From assembly GCF_024207115.1 (NCBI RefSeq), contig NZ_CP100128.1:3348001-3412000 (forward strand): a DNA stretch of 64,000 nucleotides. The letters run 5' to 3'. This DNA is from Chromobacterium sp. IIBBL 290-4 (lineage in GTDB: Bacteria; Pseudomonadota; Gammaproteobacteria; Burkholderiales; Chromobacteriaceae). Below are positions 58,803 through 64,000 of this stretch, one piece after another; within the stretch, counting starts at the first letter, position 1; every line of letters starts with the position of its first letter. The notes below the pieces were generated by a model, which worked only from the letters and a program-made list of their open reading frames with translations, was not told the origin of the DNA and searched no databases. Made by a program: the position numbers and the translations under genes.

Positions 58803-60611
58803 TCAGGCTTCCGACAGCGCCGGCTTTGGTTCCGGCTGCGGCGCCGGACGGGCCAGCAAGGCCTTCCAGCGCACGCAGGCGGAGATCAGTATTGCCAGGC
58901 CCAAGGCCAGCATCACGATGGAGATGCCGGCGTTGAACAGGTTGTAGCCCTTGGCGGCCGGGTTGAGGTAAACGTTCTTAACCATCCAGTAGCCGGCATA
59001 GTTGACGGTGACGTACAGGTAGGCCAGCGGCACCAGGCAGGTCAGCATATAGCTGCGCTTGTGCGACAGCCGCAGGATGATGGTGGCGCCGATGATCAGG
59101 CCGATGGAGGCCATCAGCTGGTTGGACACGCCGAACAGTGCCCACACCGAGTTGATGTCGCCGGAGTTGAGCAGATAACCCCACATCACGCAGGCCACAA
59201 CGGAGGCGCCGATGGCGCCGGGCATCCAGTCGGTGCGTTTCAGCGGCGCCCACAGGTCGCCGACGAAGTCCTGGATCAGGTAGCGGGCGACGCGGGTGCC
59301 GGAATCGATGGCGGTGAGGATGAACACCGCCTCGAACATCACCATGAACTGGAAGAAATAAGACGCCAGGTTATGGAACCACGGGATGCGGGTGAAGATG
59401 TCCGCCATGCCCACGGCCAGCGTCACCGCGCCGCCGGTGCGGCCGTACAGGTCTAGGCCGATTTCCTCGGACAGCTTGGGCAGATTCACCACCTCCATGC
59501 CCAGGGTGTGGAATACGGCCGGTGCGGAGTTGATGGCGAAGTAATCGGCCGGGTGCAGCGCGGTAGCGGCGATCAAGGCCATCACGCCCACCACGCATTC
59601 GGCCAGCATGGCGCCGAAGCCCACCGGCAGGATGTCGCTCCATTTGTCGATCTGCTTGGGCGTGGTGCCGGAGCCGATGAAGGCGTGGAAGCCGGAGATC
59701 GCGCCGCAGGCGATGGTGATGGAGATGAAGGGCCATACCGGGCCGGACAGCACCGGGCCGCCGCCGTGGATGAACTGGGTCACCGCCGGGAACTGGATCT
59801 GCGGGTTGATGAACACCACGCCGACCACCAGCAAGCCGAACACGCCTATCTTCATGAAGCTGGACAAGCAGGCGCGCGGCGTCAGCAGCATCCATACCGG
59901 CAGGGCGGTGGCGAAGAAGGCGTAGATCGGCAGCAGCAGCGACACGGTGGACGCCTTCAGCGACAGCCATTCGCCGAAGGCGGTGTGCTGGATATAGGGG
60001 CCGGCGAACACGCAGGCCATGATGGCGGCGATGCCGACATAGCTGGCGTTCTTCATGCTGCCGGTCATCCGTTCCCACAGACCCACGCCGATGGCGATGG
60101 GGATGGTCATGAACACGGCGAAGGCGCCCCAAGGATTGCGCTCCAGCGCGTGCACCACCACCATGGACAGACCGGCCATGGTGATGGTGATGATGAACAG
60201 CATGGCCAGGCCGGTGCACCAGCCGGCCAGCGGGCCGAGCTCGGCCTTGGCCACTTCGGACAGCGACTTGCCATGGTGTTTCATCGAGGCGAACAGCACC
60301 ACGGTGTCGTGCACCGCTCCGCCGATCACACAGCCTATCAGCAGCCAGATCATGCTGGGCAGGTAGCCGTACTGGGCGGCCAGCACCGGACCCACCAGCG
60401 GGCCGGCGGCGGCGATGGCGGCGAAGTGGCCGCCGAAGGCCACCCACTTGCTGGTGGGCACGTAGTCCTTGCCGTCTTTCAGTTCGTGGGAGGGGGTGAC
60501 TGCGCTATCGTCGACGCCCAGCACCTTGCGCGTGAAGAACACCCCGTACAGGCGGTAGCAGATCGCAAGAATGCACAGGCTGCCGATCACAAAACTCAAT
60601 GCGTGATCCAT
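58803..60611 (-). CDS. CstA/BtsT family transporter (probable pyruvate transporter)
   Basis: The 602-residue CstA-family protein has about 14-16 membrane helices. Conserved blocks are FGGHFAAIAAAGPLVGPVLA, ITIACGAISGFHAFIGSGTT, ILTAIDSGTRVARYLIQDF and WGYLLNSGDINSVWALFGVS. E. coli CstA and BtsT (YjiY) take up pyruvate, and BtsT is induced by BtsSR. This copy is about 100 residues shorter than either. The BtsS/BtsR-like pair is 1 kb upstream on the same strand, and a BtsR-type direct repeat lies 90 bases before the start, so pyruvate import is the best guess. GGAG lies nine bases before the ATG. Confidence 0.88.
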   Translation of the reverse strand: MDHALSFVIGSLCILAICYRLYGVFFTRKVLGVDDSAVTPSHELKDGKDYVPTSKWVAFGGHFAAIAAAGPLVGPVLAAQYGYLPSMIWLLIGCVIGGAVHDTVVLFASMKHHGKSLSEVAKAELGPLAGWCTGLAMLFIITITMAGLSMVVVHALERNPWGAFAVFMTIPIAIGVGLWERMTGSMKNASYVGIAAIMACVFAGPYIQHTAFGEWLSLKASTVSLLLPIYAFFATALPVWMLLTPRACLSSFMKIGVFGLLVVGVVFINPQIQFPAVTQFIHGGGPVLSGPVWPFISITIACGAISGFHAFIGSGTTPKQIDKWSDILPVGFGAMLAECVVGVMALIAATALHPADYFAINSAPAVFHTLGMEVVNLPKLSEEIGLDLYGRTGGAVTLAVGMADIFTRIPWFHNLASYFFQFMVMFEAVFILTAIDSGTRVARYLIQDFVGDLWAPLKRTDWMPGAIGASVVACVMWGYLLNSGDINSVWALFGVSNQLMASIGLIIGATIILRLSHKRSYMLTCLVPLAYLYVTVNYAGYWMVKNVYLNPAAKGYNLFNAGISIVMLALGLAILISACVRWKALLARPAPQPEPKPALSEA

Positions 60612-60700
60612 GATGGTGGCTCCGGTGAAATCGTGGCTTCACCTTACGCCTTGAAAGATGGGGGCGGGGCAGCTGCTTGAGTCAGCGGCAATATGGCGGT

Positions 60701-60730
60701 GCGAGCGGCGGCAATGGGACCGCGAGCGGC
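60701..60730 (-). promoter_or_regulatory. Predicted BtsR/LytTR binding site before the CstA-type gene
   Basis: GCGAGCGGC occurs at 60701-60709 and again at 60722-60730, a perfect 9-bp direct repeat with a 21-bp period. On the minus strand each half reads GCCGCTCGC. The E. coli BtsR site, as I recall it, is ACCGCTCA-N13-ACCGCTCA; the 8-bp cores and the 13-bp spacer match in geometry and share CCGCTC. It lies about 90 bases upstream of the start. Confidence 0.6.
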
Positions 60731-61501
60731 TCAGGGTTGCCAATCCTGATACGGCGAATGGACCTTGGCGTAGGCCTTTTGCAGCTCGCCGCTGGCGCGC
60801 GCCGCGCGTATCGCGCGGCTGATCGCCTGGTTGACGAAGTCGCCGCGGCGGTTGCAGGACATGAACAGCACGTCGGGAAAATCGTCGAAATGCTCGCGAT
60901 GGATATAGTTGAGCCCATTCTTGCGCACCAGATAGTCGGCCTCCTCTTGGGCCCACAGCACGGCGTCCACTCTGCCCAGGTTCAGCTGCTTCAGCGACAG
61001 TTCCAGATTGACCACGCTCTTGGTGGGAAAGCCCCAGTTCACCGGCGGCGCCTCCACGTCATACCGGGCGAGATTGGCGGAGCGCAGGATGTCGATCTTG
61101 CGCAGCGGCTTGGCTTTATTGGAGTAGAGCACGAAGGTGACCTTGCCCATCATCTCGTGGGAAAACTGGTAAGGCGTGGCGCTGTCGGCGTTGTCGCGCA
61201 CCTTCATGATGGGAAAACGAAAATCGGCCCCGCGGTCGTCGGTGTCCAGATAGACGCGCTTGACCGGCTTGATCTCGAAGCTGATCTTGCCGTCAGGGTA
61301 ATGGCGGGCAATGGTTTTCAACAGTTCGGCGAAGGGGCCGGACTCGCTGTTTTCCAGCACCTGCGGCAGAAACACGGCGATGCCGTGCAGGTCTGGCGCA
61401 TCCACCCTGGATGCGGTTTCCGGCGTGATCGTGCCGTTGCAGGCCCAGGCCTGCGTCGCGGCCAGCGTCAGCAATGTGCGGATGGATTTGTGCGCGCTCA
61501 T
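60731..61501 (-). CDS. Periplasmic solute-binding-like protein between btsR and cstA
   Basis: The 256-residue protein has a signal peptide (MSAHKSIRTLLTLAATQAWA) and a solute-binding-like sequence (RVDAPDLHGIAVFLPQVLEN, FDDFPDVLFMSCNRRGD, RAIRAARASGELQKAYAKV). Its C-terminal pattern resembles SBP_bac_3 proteins. No ABC transporter genes accompany it. It sits between a LytTR regulator gene and a CstA-type transporter gene, all on one strand. It may bind a related carboxylate or act as an accessory sensor, but there is no direct evidence. AGGGGAG precedes the ATG. Confidence 0.8.
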   Translation of the reverse strand: MSAHKSIRTLLTLAATQAWACNGTITPETASRVDAPDLHGIAVFLPQVLENSESGPFAELLKTIARHYPDGKISFEIKPVKRVYLDTDDRGADFRFPIMKVRDNADSATPYQFSHEMMGKVTFVLYSNKAKPLRKIDILRSANLARYDVEAPPVNWGFPTKSVVNLELSLKQLNLGRVDAVLWAQEEADYLVRKNGLNYIHREHFDDFPDVLFMSCNRRGDFVNQAISRAIRAARASGELQKAYAKVHSPYQDWQP

Positions 61502-61590
61502 GGGCTCCCCTGGCAGCCATGCTTCTCATTTCGCGCCTGGCATGCCGAGGCGCTTGCTGATTTGGGTGTAGCGCAGGGCTGGGGCGCGCG

Positions 61591-62310
61591 TTAGGCGGGA
61601 ATCCCCAAGGCCTCCTTCAGCGGTTTGAGGAAGCGCCGGCTGACCGGCAGCGAGCGGCCGGCATGGGTGACGATGTCGGCCGCGCCGTTGTCGCCCAGGC
61701 GGATTTCGCGGATGGCGCGCAGATTAACCAGATGCTGGCGATGGCAGCGGAACAGGCCGCTGCGCTCCTCGAAGGTGCGCAGGGTCAGCTCGGTGAAGTG
61801 CTCGCGGCCGTCGCCGGCCTGCACGAACACGCCGCTGACGCGCGAGGACACGAACTCCACCTCGGCCAGCGGCAATAGCACGATGCGGTTGACGCCATGG
61901 CAGGGCACCACCTCCAGCGGCGCCAGCGCCAGGGCAGCCAACGGCTGCGGCGAGGCGTCGCGGCGCAGCCTGTCCAGCGTCTTGGCCAGCCGTTGCGGGT
62001 CCACCGGCTTGAGCAGGTAGTCGAAGGCATGTTCTTCGAAGGCCTGGATGGCGTAATCGTCGAAGGCGGTGACGAACACCACGCGCGGCATCCGCTCCGG
62101 GTCCAGCATGGCCAGCATTTCCAGGCCGCTGAGGCGCGGCATCTGGATGTCCAGAAACACCACGTCCGGCCGCTGGCGATGGATGCAGGCGATGGCCTCG
62201 ATGGCGTTGCCGCACTCGCCGTCGATGAGGAAGTCGGGGTGCGCGGCCAGGCACGCGCGCAACTCGTCGCGCGCCAGCGGCTCGTCGTCCACCAGCAGGG
62301 TTTTCAGCAT
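61591..62310 (-). CDS. btsR: LytTR response regulator, BtsR-like
   Basis: The 239-residue regulator has exactly the E. coli BtsR (YehT) length. The receiver domain has MLKTLLVDDEPLARDEL with phospho-acceptor Asp54 in VVFLDIQMPRLSG, and FVTAFDDYAIQAFEEHAFDY with the lysine of LLKPVDPQRL. The LytTR DNA-binding domain follows (VEFVSSRVSGVFV, LFRCHRQHLVNLRAI, LPVSRRFLKPLK). It overlaps the sensor gene by seven bases, so the pair is co-translated. Its target is probably the repeat at 60701-60730. Confidence 0.92.
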   Translation of the reverse strand: MLKTLLVDDEPLARDELRACLAAHPDFLIDGECGNAIEAIACIHRQRPDVVFLDIQMPRLSGLEMLAMLDPERMPRVVFVTAFDDYAIQAFEEHAFDYLLKPVDPQRLAKTLDRLRRDASPQPLAALALAPLEVVPCHGVNRIVLLPLAEVEFVSSRVSGVFVQAGDGREHFTELTLRTFEERSGLFRCHRQHLVNLRAIREIRLGDNGAADIVTHAGRSLPVSRRFLKPLKEALGIPA

Positions 62311-63998
62311 GGCGTTTCTCCCGCGCAGGGCACGCTCAGCATCACTCGCGTATATTGATCGGGGACGCACTCCACCGAGACTCCGAAACCCGCGCCGTAG
62401 CGCGCGCGGATGCGGCGGTCCACCAGCGACATGCCCAGGCCGTCGCTCTTGCCCTTGGGCGCGTACAGGCCGGCGTTGTCTTCCACCGTCACCGTGAGCG
62501 CGCCGCTGCCACAGCGGGCGGCGATGCGGATGCGGCCCGGCTCCAGCAATTGCGAAGCGCCGTGCTTGATGGCGTTTTCCACGATGGGCTGCAGCGAGAA
62601 GGCCGGCAGCTCGACATGGCGCGCCGCTTCGGCCAGGTCGATATCCACTTGCAGCCGCCCGGCGAAACGCGCCTCCTCGATGCGCAGATAGGCGCTGACG
62701 TGCTCGATCTCGTCGTCCAGCGTGGCCAGCTCGCTGGGCCGCTTGAGGTTTTTGCGGAAGAAGGTGGACAGATATTGCACCAGCCGGCGCGCGTGTTCCG
62801 GGTCGCGGCGGATCACCGCCGACAGGGTATTGAGCGCGTTGAACAGGAAGTGCGGGTTCACCTGCGCGTGCAGGAGCTTGATCTCGGTCTGCGCCAACAG
62901 CTGTTTTTGCTGGTCGTAGCGGCCTTGCAGTATCTGGCTGGACAGCAGGCGGGCGATGCCTTCGCCCAGCATCAGGTTGATGTGCGAGATCAGCTTGCTG
63001 CGCGGTTCGTACAACTTGATGGTGCCTATCACCCGCTCGTCCTCGCCGCGCAGCGGAATCACCAGTGAGGACGCCAGCTTGCATTGCGGATGCAGCGAGC
63101 AGCGGTAGGGCGTTTCCACGCCATCGGCGTACACCACCTGATTGCTTTCGATGGCGCGATGGGTGTGCGGAGAAGTGATGGCCGAACCGGGCAGGTGGTG
63201 GTCGTCGCCGATGCCGATGAAGGCCAGCAGCCGCTCTCTATCAGTGATGGCCACGGCGCCGACGCCGAGTTCTTCGTACAGGATGCGCGCCACGGTCATG
63301 CTGTTTTCGCGGTTGAAGCCCTGGCGCAGCACGCCCTCGGCGCGGGCGGCGATGCGCAGCGCCTTGCTGGAGAAGGTGGAGGAATAGCGGGTGGCCAAGG
63401 CGCGCCGATCCAGCAGGATGCGCATGAACATGCCGGCGCCCAGCGTATTGGCTATCATCATCGGCAGCGCGATGTTTTCCACCAGATGCTCGGCGGCATG
63501 GTAGGGGCGCACCAGCGCCAGCAGGATGGCCATCTGGCAGATTTCCGCCGCCAGCGCGCTCGCGGCCACGGTCAGCGGGTCGAACAGCTTGGCGCGCTTG
63601 CCGCGCCGCACCAGATACCAATGCGCCAGCCCGCCCAGCAGGCCCTCCACCATGGTGGAGATCATGCAGGCGCCGGCGGTGATCCCGCCCAGGGAATAGC
63701 GGTGCAGTCCGCCGGTGAAACCCACCGCCAAGCCCACCCACGGCCCGCCCAGCATGCCGCCGAGCACCGCGCCGATGGCGCGGGTATTGGCGATGGAGTC
63801 GTCGATATGCAGGCCAAAATAGCTGCCCATGATGCAAAACATCGAAAACACCACATAGCACACCAGTTTGTGCGGCAGGCGCAGCGTCGCCTGGGTCAGC
63901 GGCATGAATAGCGGCGTTTTGGACAGCAGATAGGCGATCACCAGGTAGACGCACATCTGCTGCAACAGCGACAGCACCAGGGAGAGTTCGACAAGCAT
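62304..63998 (-). CDS. btsS: LytS-type sensor histidine kinase, BtsS-like
   Basis: The 564-residue sensor is close to E. coli BtsS (561). It has a 5TM-LYT membrane domain (to about residue 200), a GAF domain (about 225-355) and His_kinase/HATPase with phospho-acceptor His383 in QVNPHFLFNALN. Residues corresponding to the BtsS pyruvate pocket, which I recall as R72, R99, C110 and S113, are R73, R100, C111 and S114 here. The ATG is two bases from the window end and matches the BtsS N-terminus, so the gene seems complete. It forms an overlapping operon with btsR. Confidence 0.93.
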   Translation of the reverse strand: MLVELSLVLSLLQQMCVYLVIAYLLSKTPLFMPLTQATLRLPHKLVCYVVFSMFCIMGSYFGLHIDDSIANTRAIGAVLGGMLGGPWVGLAVGFTGGLHRYSLGGITAGACMISTMVEGLLGGLAHWYLVRRGKRAKLFDPLTVAASALAAEICQMAILLALVRPYHAAEHLVENIALPMMIANTLGAGMFMRILLDRRALATRYSSTFSSKALRIAARAEGVLRQGFNRENSMTVARILYEELGVGAVAITDRERLLAFIGIGDDHHLPGSAITSPHTHRAIESNQVVYADGVETPYRCSLHPQCKLASSLVIPLRGEDERVIGTIKLYEPRSKLISHINLMLGEGIARLLSSQILQGRYDQQKQLLAQTEIKLLHAQVNPHFLFNALNTLSAVIRRDPEHARRLVQYLSTFFRKNLKRPSELATLDDEIEHVSAYLRIEEARFAGRLQVDIDLAEAARHVELPAFSLQPIVENAIKHGASQLLEPGRIRIAARCGSGALTVTVEDNAGLYAPKGKSDGLGMSLVDRRIRARYGAGFGVSVECVPDQYTRVMLSVPCAGETPC

Positions 63999-64000
63999 GG

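Overview
The window is a gene-dense, GC-rich stretch of a Gram-negative betaproteobacterial chromosome. The best guess is Chromobacterium or a close relative (Chromobacteriaceae/Neisseriales). This is inferred from base composition, Porin_4-type general porins, the gene complement (kbl-tdh, glyQ/glyS, panBCD, CstA with a LytS/LytTR pair) and two adjacent chemoreceptors. No ribosomal RNA, insertion sequence, phage or CRISPR array was seen. Almost all of it reads as core genome; the main non-coding oddities are a dispersed palindromic repeat and one tRNA-like relic.

Layout. 1-1.6 kb: a GNAT acetyltransferase, a cold-shock protein and a MarR regulator. 1.9-9.2 kb: a REC-PAS-GGDEF-EAL c-di-GMP response regulator followed by a very large four-PAS hybrid histidine kinase with two receivers and an Hpt domain, a likely phosphorelay pair. 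9.2-13.5 kb: a molybdenum-enzyme group (FdhF/YdeP-type oxidoreductase, small winged-helix protein, fdhD, mobA). 13.7-19.4 kb: a tripartite RND efflux operon (outer-membrane factor, adaptor, pump). 19.6-23.7 kb: a three-gene overlapping operon (ABM monooxygenase, HSL-type esterase, OpuAC-like binding protein without a signal peptide), then a quinone-reductase-like gene divergent from a LysR gene. 23.9-28.5 kb: pcnB-folK-deoxynucleoside kinase-panB-panC-panD. 28.5-34.7 kb: a solute-binding protein, a lipoprotein CpdB, a Sel1 lipoprotein, GFA and RraA family proteins, and isocitrate lyase. 35-39 kb: grpE-dnaK-dnaJ with a sigma-32-type promoter. 39-42 kb: two paralogous porins sharing a 20-bp upstream element. 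42-46 kb: hemB, a small membrane protein, a tRNA-like relic and kbl-tdh. 46-49.4 kb: two chemoreceptors. 49.7-57.2 kb: a protoporphyrinogen-oxidase-like gene, glyQ, a small secreted protein, glyS, a cluster of palindromic repeats, gmhB, plsC, a YgjP-type metallohydrolase and gloA. 57.3-64 kb: an NhaD-type antiporter, then a CstA/BtsT-type transporter, a solute-binding protein and a BtsR/BtsS pair on the minus strand.

The most informative connection is at the right end. The sensor keeps the four residues I recall as pyruvate-binding in E. coli BtsS. The regulator has the same length and phospho-acceptor position as BtsR. The region just upstream of the CstA-type transporter carries a perfect 9-bp direct repeat with a 21-bp period, the geometry of BtsR/LytTR sites. 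I infer a pyruvate-sensing, pyruvate-uptake system in which the solute-binding protein is an unexplained extra member.
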